11,494 nt of DNA from Clostridiales bacterium (GTDB lineage: Bacteria > Bacillota > Clostridia > Oscillospirales > Acutalibacteraceae): positions 1 through 11,494 of the forward strand of contig JAAYKB010000160.1 in NCBI GenBank assembly GCA_012522615.1, written 5' to 3'. A program made the position numbers and the translations under genes. Shown here piece after piece: positions 1-7,633 of this stretch. A model generated the notes under the pieces. The model worked only from the letters and a program-made list of their open reading frames with translations. It had not been told where the DNA came from and made no database searches. Positions within the stretch are counted from its first letter, which is position 1, and each line of letters starts with the position of its first letter.

Positions 1-830
1 GAGCAGGGGAGCGCGGCTATGACAACCAAGTGCAGGTGAACAACACCTTCCTTTTCAATATGGCTTCAATGTACCGTGAGAGATATCCGGCAATCATTAT
101 ACTTCCCCAGTGTCCTGATGATGGCTGGTGGTCCAGTATAGATACCGATTGTGTTATGCGGATTGTGGATGATGTAAAGAGCAAGTATTCGGCCGATGAC
201 GACAGGCTGTATATAACCGGATATTCGATGGGTGGAGGCGGAACATGGGATATAGGAGTACGGTATGCGGACAGGGTGGCGGCTTTGGTGCCTATTTGCG
301 GCACTTCGCCGGACATCGATATTAATCAGGGCGCACCAATTTTAAAAAATATACCGATATGGATTTTTCACGGAAAACTTGACGGCGCGGTTCCTTTTTC
401 CGTATCCGAGAGCTGGAACGAAGCTTTGAAGGCTGCGGGGAATAGGTATGTGCAATTTACGATTTACGGGTGGAAGGATCATGCTATCTGGTCGACTGCA
501 TGGAACGAGCCGAACTTATATAAATGGATGTTCAGCCAGATAAGGGGGAAGCCTGAAGTCGGATTGTTGTGGAATGAGCCCGGCACGTCAGCATCAGCAA
601 CCCAAACAAACACCGGCGGCAAGGATACATCAACATCCGGTTCGGCTGTCTCCAGCTCGAATATCGACAATGAAGATTCTTCGGCAGGTCCGGCAGGTAA
701 CAAAGGCGGTAACCGAACGGGTATGGTTTTATATATAATCCTTGCGGTCGCGGTGCTTGGCGTCGGCGTCGGCGCATTAGCCGTTATCTGCTATAGAAAA
801 AAGCGTGCGCCGAAAGACGGCGGGATATAA
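1..830 (+). CDS. Membrane-anchored alpha/beta hydrolase, COG4099-like esterase/peptidase (5' partial)
   Basis: The open frame runs from the left edge with no stop, so the N-terminus (probably a signal peptide and the first beta strands) is missing. A GTG at 30 is an internal codon, not a convincing start, because in-frame GERGYDN lies before it and matches the oxyanion-side HGxGERG motif of the family. The visible catalytic triad is Ser in GYSMGG (codon 225-227), Asp in HGKLDGAVP (381-383) and His in WKDHAIW (480-482). The spacing fits predicted peptidases/esterases related to PHB depolymerase and family 1 carbohydrate esterases. After the hydrolase fold comes a linker rich in Ser, Thr, Gly and Asn (about 580-715). 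A hydrophobic helix (about 723-795) and a basic tail (YRKKR) follow, so the enzyme is probably exported and held on the outer face of the membrane. No LPxTG motif is seen. The substrate cannot be told; a polysaccharide side-chain ester or a peptide is plausible. Confidence 0.85.
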   Translation, partial: AGERGYDNQVQVNNTFLFNMASMYRERYPAIIILPQCPDDGWWSSIDTDCVMRIVDDVKSKYSADDDRLYITGYSMGGGGTWDIGVRYADRVAALVPICGTSPDIDINQGAPILKNIPIWIFHGKLDGAVPFSVSESWNEALKAAGNRYVQFTIYGWKDHAIWSTAWNEPNLYKWMFSQIRGKPEVGLLWNEPGTSASATQTNTGGKDTSTSGSAVSSSNIDNEDSSAGPAGNKGGNRTGMVLYIILAVAVLGVGVGALAVICYRKKRAPKDGGI

Positions 831-844
831 AATCTGTTATAGCA

Positions 845-890
845 AAAAAACAATAGAGCGGGGCAAGGGCATCCCGCTCTATTGTTTTTT
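845..890 (+). terminator. Rho-independent terminator after the hydrolase gene
   Basis: A perfect 12-bp stem is formed by CAATAGAGCGGG (851-862) and CCCGCTCTATTG (873-884), with a 10-nt loop. It is followed by six T residues (885-890) and preceded by six A residues (845-850). It lies just after the hydrolase stop codon. The A tract would act as a T tract on the other strand, so the element could stop transcription both ways. Confidence 0.92.
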
Positions 891-924
891 GCATATTCAA
901 AACAGAGGTTCTGAACCGGATGTT

Positions 925-953
925 TTGCCTTTAAAATATGGTTATGATATAAT
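925..953 (+). promoter_or_regulatory. Predicted sigma-A promoter of tex, extended -10
   Basis: The -35 candidate TTGCCT (925-930) is separated by 17 bp from a consensus TATAAT (948-953). TG lies one base upstream of the -10 hexamer (945-946), giving an extended -10. It lies 46 bp before the tex ATG and directly after the upstream terminator, so tex is likely transcribed alone. Confidence 0.7.
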
Positions 954-999
954 AATTATTTAGAATAAAATAACATTTTCCCCGAAAGGAAGTCGGCCC

Positions 1000-3156
1000 A
1001 TGAATATACCCGCGGTTTTGGCACAGGAGTTTAATCTTCGTCCCCAGCAGGTGGAGAACACGCTGAAGCTCATCGATGACGGCAACACCATCCCGTTTAT
1101 CGCGAGATACAGAAAGGAGATGACGGGCTCGCTTGACGACCAGGTGCTGCGCGAGCTGTACGAAAGGCTTGGATATCTCCGCAATCTCGACGAGCAGCGC
1201 GAAAAGGTGCGCGCGGCAATCGAGGAGCAGGGGGCAATGACCGACGAGCTGGCCGCCGCCCTGGATGCGGCCGCCACCCTGGCCGAAATCGAGGATATTT
1301 ACCGCCCGTACCGCCCAAAGAGAAAGACCCGCGCGTCGGTCGCGAAGGAAAAGGGGTTGCAGCCTCTTGCCGACACGATTTATGCCCAGCAACCCGAAAG
1401 TCCCGGGCCGCTTGAAATGGCGGCAGGGTATATCGACGATGAAAAGGGGGTTGCGACCGCAGAGGAAGCGCTGCAGGGGGCGCAGGACATTATTGCCGAG
1501 ATGATTTCCGACGACGCCGGAATACGCCGCCGCCTGCGTGTGGTGTGTATGGCAAACGGCGAGCTGGTATCCAAGGGGTCAAAGGATGACCTCGGGGTAT
1601 ATGAGATGTACGCCGAATTTCGCGAGCCGCTTAACAGGATTGCGGGACACAGGGTGCTTGCGGTAAACAGGGGGGAGCGCGAGGAGTTTTTAAAGGTCTC
1701 GATTGAGTTTGACAGGATTAAGGGGATAAATATTGTATACTCCGACCATGTCAAGGAGGGTTCGCCCTGCACACAGGTTGTGCGCGCCGCCGCCGAGGAC
1801 GCTTATGACCGGCTGATATTCCCCTCTATCGAGAGGGAGCTCAGAAATACCCTTACCGAAAAGGCGAGCGAGGACGCTATCAAGCTGTTTTCGGTCAACC
1901 TGCGCCATCTTCTGATGCAGCCTCCCGTACGCGGGAGGGTGGCGCTGGGGCTTGATCCCGGTTATCGAACAGGCTGCAAGGTGGCTGTCGTGGACGAGAC
2001 CGGAAAGGTTTTAAATACCGGCGTTATCTATCCTGTTCCGCCTCACAATAAGATTGCCGAAGCGAAGGAGATTGTAAGTCGGCTTATTAAAAAACATGAG
2101 GTTGAGGTTATCGCGATAGGCAACGGCACGGCGTCGCACGAAACCGAGGTTTTCGTCGCCGAGCTGATAAGGGAGATGGATACAAACCTTTCATATATGG
2201 TGGTCAGCGAGGCGGGGGCTTCGGTTTATTCGGCTTCCAAGCTGGCGGCCGAGGAATTTCCCGATTATGACGTCTCTCTGCGCTCGGCGGTATCGATTGC
2301 CCGCAGATTGCAGGACCCGCTTGCCGAGCTTGTCAAAATTGACCCCAAGGCCATCGGAGTCGGACAGTATCAGCACGACATGCCCCAAAATCGGCTTTCG
2401 GAAGCCCTTGACGGGGTTGTGGAGGACTGCGTGAACTCGGTCGGGGTCGATCTCAATACCGCGTCGGTCCCGCTCTTGACCAGGGTTTCGGGCGTGAATT
2501 CGGCGATTGCAAAGAATATCGTTGCCTACCGCGAGGAAAACGGTGTTTTTTCTTCCCGGGACCAGTTGAAAAAGGTTTCGAAGCTCGGCCCCAAGGCTTT
2601 TGAGCAGTGCGCGGGCTTTTTACGGGTGCCCGACAGCAAAGATGTTCTGGATAACACGGCGGTTCATCCCGAGAGCTATGACGCGGCTGTTAAGCTGCTG
2701 TCGCTCTGCGGGTTTACTCCGGAGGATGTCAGAAACGGTGATGTAGGTGAACTGCCCCGTAAGGCCGAGGAGATGGGGGTCGAAAGGCTGGCTGCCGAGG
2801 TTGGGGTGGGTGAGCCTACCCTGCGCGATATCATATCCGAACTTACCCGACCCGGACGCGACCCGCGGGACGAGCTGCCGCCCCCCATGCTGCGTACCGA
2901 CGTTATGGGCATAGAGGATTTAAAGCCCGGCATGGAGCTTGACGGAACGGTGCGCAATGTGGTTGATTTCGGGGCATTTGTTGATATCGGGGTGCATCAG
3001 GACGGGCTTGTCCATATCTCCCAGATTACCAACCGCTACATCAGGCATCCGTCCGAGGCAGTCAAGCTGGGCGATATAGTAAAGGTGTGGGTGCTCGGCG
3101 TGGATGCGGAGAAAAAGCGAATCTCGCTTACCATGAAGCCGCCCAAACGAGATTGA
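1000..3156 (+). CDS. tex: Tex, S1-domain RNA-binding transcription accessory protein
   Basis: This is a 718-residue protein, the usual length for Tex, a cytoplasmic nucleic-acid-binding factor linked to transcription and RNA quality control. The N-terminal helical Tex domain (about 1-190) contains the typical segment IPFIARYRKEMTG near residue 30. A YqgF/RNase H-like domain starts near residue 312 with GLDPGYRTGCK. Helix-hairpin-helix repeats lie at about 477-550, and a C-terminal S1 RNA-binding domain at about 637-715 contains VVDFGAFVDIGVHQDGLVHIS. The ATG at 1000 is supported by the Shine-Dalgarno AAAGGAAG (985-992) at 7-nt spacing. The gene has its own promoter upstream and a shared terminator downstream, where it meets gpmI tail to tail. 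No truncation or frameshift is visible. The identity is certain; the precise cellular role of Tex remains loosely defined in the family. Confidence 0.97.
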   Translation: MNIPAVLAQEFNLRPQQVENTLKLIDDGNTIPFIARYRKEMTGSLDDQVLRELYERLGYLRNLDEQREKVRAAIEEQGAMTDELAAALDAAATLAEIEDIYRPYRPKRKTRASVAKEKGLQPLADTIYAQQPESPGPLEMAAGYIDDEKGVATAEEALQGAQDIIAEMISDDAGIRRRLRVVCMANGELVSKGSKDDLGVYEMYAEFREPLNRIAGHRVLAVNRGEREEFLKVSIEFDRIKGINIVYSDHVKEGSPCTQVVRAAAEDAYDRLIFPSIERELRNTLTEKASEDAIKLFSVNLRHLLMQPPVRGRVALGLDPGYRTGCKVAVVDETGKVLNTGVIYPVPPHNKIAEAKEIVSRLIKKHEVEVIAIGNGTASHETEVFVAELIREMDTNLSYMVVSEAGASVYSASKLAAEEFPDYDVSLRSAVSIARRLQDPLAELVKIDPKAIGVGQYQHDMPQNRLSEALDGVVEDCVNSVGVDLNTASVPLLTRVSGVNSAIAKNIVAYREENGVFSSRDQLKKVSKLGPKAFEQCAGFLRVPDSKDVLDNTAVHPESYDAAVKLLSLCGFTPEDVRNGDVGELPRKAEEMGVERLAAEVGVGEPTLRDIISELTRPGRDPRDELPPPMLRTDVMGIEDLKPGMELDGTVRNVVDFGAFVDIGVHQDGLVHISQITNRYIRHPSEAVKLGDIVKVWVLGVDAEKKRISLTMKPPKRD

Positions 3157-3172
3157 TAAATGCTTGTTTTTA

Positions 3173-3216
3173 ATACAAAAAAATCGTCCGTAATCTGCAC
3201 GGACGATTTTTTGTAT
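3173..3216. terminator. Bidirectional terminator between tex and gpmI
   Basis: TCGTCCG (3184-3190) pairs with CGGACGA (3200-3206) around a 9-nt loop. The stem is flanked on the left by seven A and on the right by six T, and pairing continues into ATAC/GTAT outside them. Each strand therefore shows a GC stem followed by a T run. It sits between the convergent tex (+) and gpmI (-) stop codons and can serve both. Confidence 0.93.
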
Positions 3217-3221
3217 CAATT

Positions 3222-4754
3222 TCAAATAATAAGGCTTTTTCCTTCCATTTCCTTCGGCTGGGGGATATCCATCAGCTGAAGCATGGTTGGAGCGATATCG
3301 GCAAGCCTGCCGCCCTCGCGCAGCTTGCAGGGCGCGCCGACAATACAAAACGGAACAGAGAAGGTGGTGTGGGCGGTAAAGGGGCTGTCGTCGGTATCCT
3401 TCATTTTATCGGCATTGCCGTGGTCGGCCGTGATAATTGCGATGCCCCCCATCTTCAGGGTGGCATCCACAACCCGTCCCACACATTCGTCCACAACCTC
3501 GACCGCCTTAACAGCGGCCTCAAAGATGCCGGTGTGTCCCACCATATCGCAGTTTGCGAAGTTGAGAACCACCATATCATACTTGCCGGACAGAATCCGC
3601 TCCTCAACCGCGTCGCATACCGGATAGGCGCTCATTTCGGGCATAAGGTCAAAGGTGGCGACGTCGGGTGTGGGAACCAGTACGCGATCCTCGCCCTCAA
3701 ACATAACCTCCTCTCCCCCGTTGAAAAAGAAGGTTACATGGGCATATTTTGTGGTTTCGGCAATGCGGAGCTGGGTTTTGCCCGCCTTGCTGACGGTTTC
3801 GCCCATGGTCATGGTCAGTTCCTTTGGGGCAAACGCAACCGACACATTGGGCATGGTGGCGTCATATTCGGTCATGCAGACAAAATGCAGGGGCAGCACG
3901 CCGCCGTCTCGCTCGAATCCCGTAAACTCGGGATCGACAAAGGCGCGGGTTATCTCGCGGGCGCGGTCGGGACGGAAGTTGAAGAAAACGAGACTGTCGC
4001 CCGGCTTTACCGACTCGCCGCCCTCTATTACGGTGGGCACGACAAACTCGTCTGTGGTGTATTTGCCCTCGGCGTCCAGGGTGCGATAGGATTCTTCAAC
4101 CGCCTTTACGGGGTCGGCCGACTGCAGACCCTGACGGTATACCATGGCGGAATAGGCCTTATATACCCGCCCCCACTGACTGTCGCGGTCCATGCCGTAA
4201 TAGCGGCCCATCACCGTGGCGATGGTTCCCGTGTCAATCTGCGCTAATTTTTGCTGCAGCTCGCGGATATAACCCGCGCCCGAGGTGGGCGGCACATCGC
4301 GCCCGTCCAGCATGGCATGGACAAATACCTTCTCCAGCCCGTTCCTTTTTGCCATTTCAAGCAGGGCATACAGATGGGTGTTGTGGCTGTGGACCCCGCC
4401 GTCCGATAAAAGCCCCATGAGGTGCAGGGCCGCGCCCTCTTTCTTTGCATTGTTCATGGCCGCGGTAAGGGCAGGGTTTGTGAAAAAGTCGCCGTCATCT
4501 ATGGATTTTGTGATTCGGGTGAGCTCCTGATACACGACCCGTCCGGCGCCGATATTTGTATGTCCGACCTCGCTGTTGCCCATCTGCCCGTCGGGCAGAC
4601 CGACATCCATGCCGGACGCCCCAAGCTGGGTAAAGGGATTTTCGGAAAAGAATTTTGTAAGGTTGGGGGTTCTGGCCGACTTGACGGCGTTTCCCTCGGT
4701 TTCGGGATTAAGCCCGAAGCCGTCCATTATAATCAATGTCACAGGTTTTTTCAT
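3222..4754 (-). CDS. gpmI: 2,3-bisphosphoglycerate-independent phosphoglycerate mutase
   Basis: The enzyme interconverts 3- and 2-phosphoglycerate in glycolysis through a phosphoserine intermediate and two manganese ions, in the cytoplasm. The 510-residue length is standard. Metal and catalytic residues of the alkaline-phosphatase-superfamily fold are all present: Asp11 (MDGFG), nucleophile Ser61 (MGNSEVGH), His122, the DGRD motif near 150, Asp403 and His407 (CDMVGH), Asp444-His445 (ADHGNAD) and His462 (AHTTF). These follow the Geobacillus enzyme closely. The ATG at 4754 has AGGA (4762-4765, minus strand) 7 nt upstream. It is the last gene of the minus-strand block, 39 nt behind tpiA, so it is very likely cotranscribed with it, and it ends at the hairpin shared with tex. 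The cofactor-independent form is common in clostridia and bacilli. No oddities were seen. Confidence 0.98.
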   Translation of the reverse strand: MKKPVTLIIMDGFGLNPETEGNAVKSARTPNLTKFFSENPFTQLGASGMDVGLPDGQMGNSEVGHTNIGAGRVVYQELTRITKSIDDGDFFTNPALTAAMNNAKKEGAALHLMGLLSDGGVHSHNTHLYALLEMAKRNGLEKVFVHAMLDGRDVPPTSGAGYIRELQQKLAQIDTGTIATVMGRYYGMDRDSQWGRVYKAYSAMVYRQGLQSADPVKAVEESYRTLDAEGKYTTDEFVVPTVIEGGESVKPGDSLVFFNFRPDRAREITRAFVDPEFTGFERDGGVLPLHFVCMTEYDATMPNVSVAFAPKELTMTMGETVSKAGKTQLRIAETTKYAHVTFFFNGGEEVMFEGEDRVLVPTPDVATFDLMPEMSAYPVCDAVEERILSGKYDMVVLNFANCDMVGHTGIFEAAVKAVEVVDECVGRVVDATLKMGGIAIITADHGNADKMKDTDDSPFTAHTTFSVPFCIVGAPCKLREGGRLADIAPTMLQLMDIPQPKEMEGKSLII

Positions 4755-4793
4755 AAATTAGTCCTAGCCTTTCAGGGTTTGAAGAAATAATTG

Positions 4794-5549
4794 TTATTTT
4801 GCCGCCGCGACAATGGCCGCAAAATCAGCCGGTTTGAGTGAGGCACCGCCGATAAGCCCTCCGTCGACGTCCTTTTGGGCAAGCAGCTCGGCTGCGTTGG
4901 CGGCGTTCATCGAACCGCCGTACTGGATAACCGTGCTGTCGGCAACCGACCGGCCGTACAGACCCGCAAGGGTTGCGCGGATAAGGGCGCAGACCTCGTC
5001 TGCCTGCCGGGCGGTGGCGGTCCGGCCTGTTCCTATGGCCCAAACAGGCTCGTAAGCGATAATCACGCGGCTCATTTCATCCGCCGAAACGCCGCCCAGC
5101 GCAATCTTGGTCTGCATGGCGCAGACCTCGCCGGTAACCCCCTGCTCGCGCTGCTCAAGGTATTCTCCGACGCAGAGAATCACGGTCAGTCCCGCGTCAA
5201 GGGCGGCGCGGACGCGCTTTTGAACCGTAACATCGGTATCGCCGAAATATGTGCGGCGTTCGCTGTGGCCGATTATGACATAGCCCACACCCATACTCTT
5301 CAGCATTTCTGCCGAAATCTCGCCCGTGAAGGCGCCTGATTTCTCCCAATGGCAATTCTGGGCGGCAACCCCTATTTTGCTGCCCTTGACGGCCTCCAGC
5401 GCGGCGGGCAGGTCTACAAAGGGAACTGCCACAACAACATCGCAGGCGGCGTCCGCGACAAGGGGCTTGAGCTCATTTATCAGGGCGACGGCCTCAGCGG
5501 GGTTTTTATTCATCTTCCAGTTTCCGGCGATTACATATTTACGGCTCAT
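4794..5549 (-). CDS. tpiA: Triosephosphate isomerase
   Basis: The enzyme interconverts dihydroxyacetone phosphate and glyceraldehyde 3-phosphate. The (beta/alpha)8-barrel protein has 251 residues from the chosen start. Asn10 and Lys12 (GNWKMN), electrophile His95 (IGHSERR), general base Glu167 (AYEPVWAIGTG, with the mobile phosphate loop) and the phosphate-binding QYGGS (209-213) and GGLIGGAS (230-237) segments are all present. An upstream in-frame ATG at 5561 would add MGYK, but it overlaps the only Shine-Dalgarno (AAAAGGA), so the ATG at 5549, which begins MSRKYVIAGNW, is preferred and gives the usual family N-terminus. It lies between pgk (90-nt gap holding a hairpin) and gpmI (39-nt gap), which supports one glycolytic transcript. 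No promoter of its own is convincing. Confidence 0.98.
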   Translation of the reverse strand: MSRKYVIAGNWKMNKNPAEAVALINELKPLVADAACDVVVAVPFVDLPAALEAVKGSKIGVAAQNCHWEKSGAFTGEISAEMLKSMGVGYVIIGHSERRTYFGDTDVTVQKRVRAALDAGLTVILCVGEYLEQREQGVTGEVCAMQTKIALGGVSADEMSRVIIAYEPVWAIGTGRTATARQADEVCALIRATLAGLYGRSVADSTVIQYGGSMNAANAAELLAQKDVDGGLIGGASLKPADFAAIVAAAK

Positions 5550-5594
5550 TTTATATCCCATCCTTTTACATACTAAGTATAAGCATTTCCGAAT

Positions 5595-5624
5595 GAATAA
5601 CCCGCCCCCAAAGGCGGGTTATTC
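5595..5624 (-). other. Intercistronic hairpin between pgk and tpiA
   Basis: GAATAACCCGCC (5595-5606) and GGCGGGTTATTC (5613-5624) form a perfect 12-bp stem with a 6-nt loop. On the minus strand, where pgk and tpiA are read, no T run follows the stem, so it is not a classical intrinsic terminator. It may stabilise the 3' end of a processed pgk message or cause partial attenuation. On the + strand only a broken T-rich stretch follows. Confidence 0.75.
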
Positions 5625-5639
5625 TGTTTTGATGTTTTA

Positions 5640-6830
5640 TTATTTATCGTTGAGGCAGGCGATACCGGGAAGCTCCAGCCCCTCGAGAAATTCAAGGGAG
5701 GCACCGCCTCCGGTTGAAATGTGGGTCATCTTATCGGCAAATCCGAGCTGCTCGACCGCGGCCGCGGAATCGCCTCCGCCGATGATGGATACGGCGTTGC
5801 TTTCGGCGATGGCCTTTGCGACGACTATTGTGCCATTTGCGAAGGGGGCCATTTCAAACACGCCCATCGGACCGTTCCAGATGACGGTGCCGGCGTCGGC
5901 AACCGCTTCGGCAAACATCTGTCGGGTCTTGGGACCGATGTCAAGTCCCATCCAGCCGTCGTCAATGTTGCCCTCAAAGACCTTTGTGTTTGCGTTTACA
6001 TCAAATTCGTCGGCGGCAACATTATCGACCGGAAGCAGGAATTTGACCCCTTTTGACTCGGCCTTTGCAAGGATTTCCTTTGCCAAATCAACCTTGTCGG
6101 CTTCAAACTTTGAATCGCCTATCTTCTTGCCGCGGGCGGCATTAAAGGTGTATGCCATTGCGCCGCCCACAATCAGGGTGTCGACCTTGTCAAGAAGATT
6201 GGTAATAACCCCAATCTTGTCCGAAACCTTTGCACCGCCGAGAATGGCGACAAAGGGGCGTTTGGGATTGGCAAGAGCGTTCCCCATGATAGAGATTTCC
6301 TTTTGGATAAGATAGCCGCAGACGGCCGGCAGATAATCCGCGACGCCGGCGGTTGAGGCGTGTGCCCGGTGTGCCGTTCCGAAGGCGTCGTTTACGAAAA
6401 TGTCGGCAAGCGACGCCAGAGATTTTGCAAACTCGGGGTCGTTTTTGGTTTCTTCCTTATAGAATCGGACGTTTTCGATAACCATGATTTCGCCGGGCTT
6501 CAAGCCGGATGCCATGGCATGGGCCTTTTCGCCGATAATATCGGTAGTGAATTTAACCTCCCTGCCCATAAGCTCGGACAGCCGCTTTGCGACCGGAGCA
6601 AGGGTGCACTTCTTTTTGGATTCCTCGTCCTTGGGACGTCCGAGATGGGAGCAGAGAACAACGGCGGCGCCGTGCTCGACGAGATATTTTATGGTCGGAA
6701 CAGATTCGCGAATCCGTTTGTCGTCGGTGATGACCCCGTCGGCAAGCGGAACATTGAAATCGCAGCGGACCAATACCCTTTTGCCGTTTACATCGATGTC
6801 TTCGATTGTTTTTTTGTTCAGATAACTCAT
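5640..6830 (-). CDS. pgk: Phosphoglycerate kinase
   Basis: The enzyme transfers phosphate from 1,3-bisphosphoglycerate to ADP, the first ATP-forming step of glycolysis. The 396-residue length is typical for bacterial Pgk. The N-domain substrate site shows RCDFNVP (22-28), SHLGRP (61-66) and NDAFGTAHRAHAS near 147. The nucleotide-binding C-domain shows ILGGAKVSDKIG, WNGPMGVFE, GGGDSAAA (351-358) and STGGGASLE (372-380). The ATG at 6830 has an AAGGGGAAGGG purine tract about 5 nt upstream. It follows rex after a 114-nt gap with an AT-rich promoter candidate and a TTGTTAA element, and precedes tpiA. The usual upstream partner gapA is absent here, with rex in that place. No unusual residues were noted. 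Confidence 0.98.
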   Translation of the reverse strand: MSYLNKKTIEDIDVNGKRVLVRCDFNVPLADGVITDDKRIRESVPTIKYLVEHGAAVVLCSHLGRPKDEESKKKCTLAPVAKRLSELMGREVKFTTDIIGEKAHAMASGLKPGEIMVIENVRFYKEETKNDPEFAKSLASLADIFVNDAFGTAHRAHASTAGVADYLPAVCGYLIQKEISIMGNALANPKRPFVAILGGAKVSDKIGVITNLLDKVDTLIVGGAMAYTFNAARGKKIGDSKFEADKVDLAKEILAKAESKGVKFLLPVDNVAADEFDVNANTKVFEGNIDDGWMGLDIGPKTRQMFAEAVADAGTVIWNGPMGVFEMAPFANGTIVVAKAIAESNAVSIIGGGDSAAAVEQLGFADKMTHISTGGGASLEFLEGLELPGIACLNDK

Positions 6831-6851
6831 TCTTACCCTTCCCCTTATAGC

Positions 6852-6869
6852 TTGTTAAAAAGACAATGA
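6852..6869. promoter_or_regulatory. Candidate Rex half site in the pgk leader
   Basis: TTGTTAA (6852-6858) is a perfect copy of one arm of the known Rex consensus TTGTTAA-N4-TTAACAA. The other arm at the right spacing (6863-6869, ACAATGA) is poor, though TTGT and ACAA form a shorter inverted pair (6852-6866). It lies between the pgk -10 candidate and its ribosome-binding site, where a bound repressor could block transcription. The assignment rests on the consensus only. Confidence 0.3.
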
Positions 6870-6877
6870 TAAAATAT

Positions 6878-6904
6878 ATTATAATATAATTTCCTGTTTT
6901 GCAA
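6878..6904 (-). promoter_or_regulatory. Possible promoter of pgk-tpiA-gpmI
   Basis: On the minus strand TTGCAA (6904-6899) precedes an AT tract with TATAAT (6883-6878) at a short 15-bp spacing, or TAATAT (6881-6876) at 17 bp. The very AT-rich stretch stands out from the coding DNA on both sides. No strong terminator separates rex from this point, so read-through from rex is also possible. Confidence 0.45.
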
Positions 6905-6944
6905 GGGAGTATGCTTCAAAAAACACCCGTTTTCTCTGGCATTA

Positions 6945-7583
6945 TTACTCGGTCTTTTGGTTCAGCTTGTACGACAGGGTCATAAGACTGTCGCCGAGGT
7001 GGACGTTTTCGACAAGAACGTCGGGGTGGTGCAGGCTGATGTCAAAATGGCTGAAGTTCCAGAACCCCCGAACCCCCAGCGCAATCAGACGCTCCACCAT
7101 ATCCGATGAGGCCTCTCTGGGGATACAGAGGATGGCGGCCTCGACCTTGTTTTCAATACAGACATCATCAATCCTTTCGGTCGGCAGGATTTCAAGACCG
7201 CGAATCCTTTGACCGATGATTCGCGGGGAATTGTCGAAGATGCCGACCAGCTTGATGCCGCGCTGTTCAAAAACCATGTGGTTTGCGACGGCGCGCCCCA
7301 TATTTCCGGCGCCCAGCAGGATTGTGGGGGTAAGCACATCCACTCCGAGGATGCGCCCGATTTCGTTATAAAGCTGCTCGACAATATAGCCGTAGCCCTG
7401 CTGGCCGAAACCGCCGAAGCAGTTGAGATCCTGCCTTATCTGTGAGGCAGTAAGCCCCATGCGCTGCGAAAGCTCCTTGGATGAAATGCGTACAATCCCG
7501 TTTTCCTTGAGGTCATAAAGAAATCGGTAGTAACGGGGGAGACGGCGCACGACCGACATGCTGATATGTTCGCCCTTAGCCAT
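6945..7583 (-). CDS. rex: Rex, NADH-sensing redox transcriptional repressor
   Basis: Rex binds operators when NAD+ is plentiful and lets go when NADH rises, controlling fermentation and energy genes in Gram-positive bacteria. The 212-residue protein has the expected layout. A winged helix (about 10-80) contains RISSKELSQRMGLTASQIRQDL and FGGFGQQGYGY. A Rossmann domain starts with GAGNMGRA (91-98), followed by FDNSP (116-120) and CIPREAS (153-159). The C-terminal domain-swapped helix carries NVHLGDSL. The ATG at 7583 has GGAAGGG 5 nt upstream; an internal ATG nine codons in is a less likely start. The gene is 50 nt downstream of the aconitase gene, with no terminator between, so it is probably cotranscribed with it, and it precedes pgk. 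Autoregulation through the site upstream of aconitase is plausible but inferred. Confidence 0.97.
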   Translation of the reverse strand: MAKGEHISMSVVRRLPRYYRFLYDLKENGIVRISSKELSQRMGLTASQIRQDLNCFGGFGQQGYGYIVEQLYNEIGRILGVDVLTPTILLGAGNMGRAVANHMVFEQRGIKLVGIFDNSPRIIGQRIRGLEILPTERIDDVCIENKVEAAILCIPREASSDMVERLIALGVRGFWNFSHFDISLHHPDVLVENVHLGDSLMTLSYKLNQKTE

Positions 7584-7633
7584 TTCAACCCTTCCTTGCG
7601 TTAAAATTTATATAAGCTTTTCGGACTCGCTCG

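Noticed and set aside
3369..4247. Long open frame of 292 codons on the + strand
   Set aside because: It lies wholly antisense to gpmI, whose catalytic residues are complete; the translation resembles no protein family and reflects codon bias of the real gene.
5549..5590. TATACT box ahead of tpiA as an internal promoter
   Set aside because: No acceptable -35 box is found 16-18 bp upstream on the minus strand; the region there is the GC-rich hairpin.
5326..6315. Open frame of 329 codons on the + strand
   Set aside because: It crosses the opposite strand of tpiA and pgk and the hairpin between them. Both real genes are intact, and the frame has a low-complexity Ser/Ala/Pro-rich translation.
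6908..6930. AAAAC/GTTTT hairpin after rex as a terminator
   Set aside because: The stem is only five AT-rich pairs around GGGT, too weak to count as an intrinsic terminator despite the T run.
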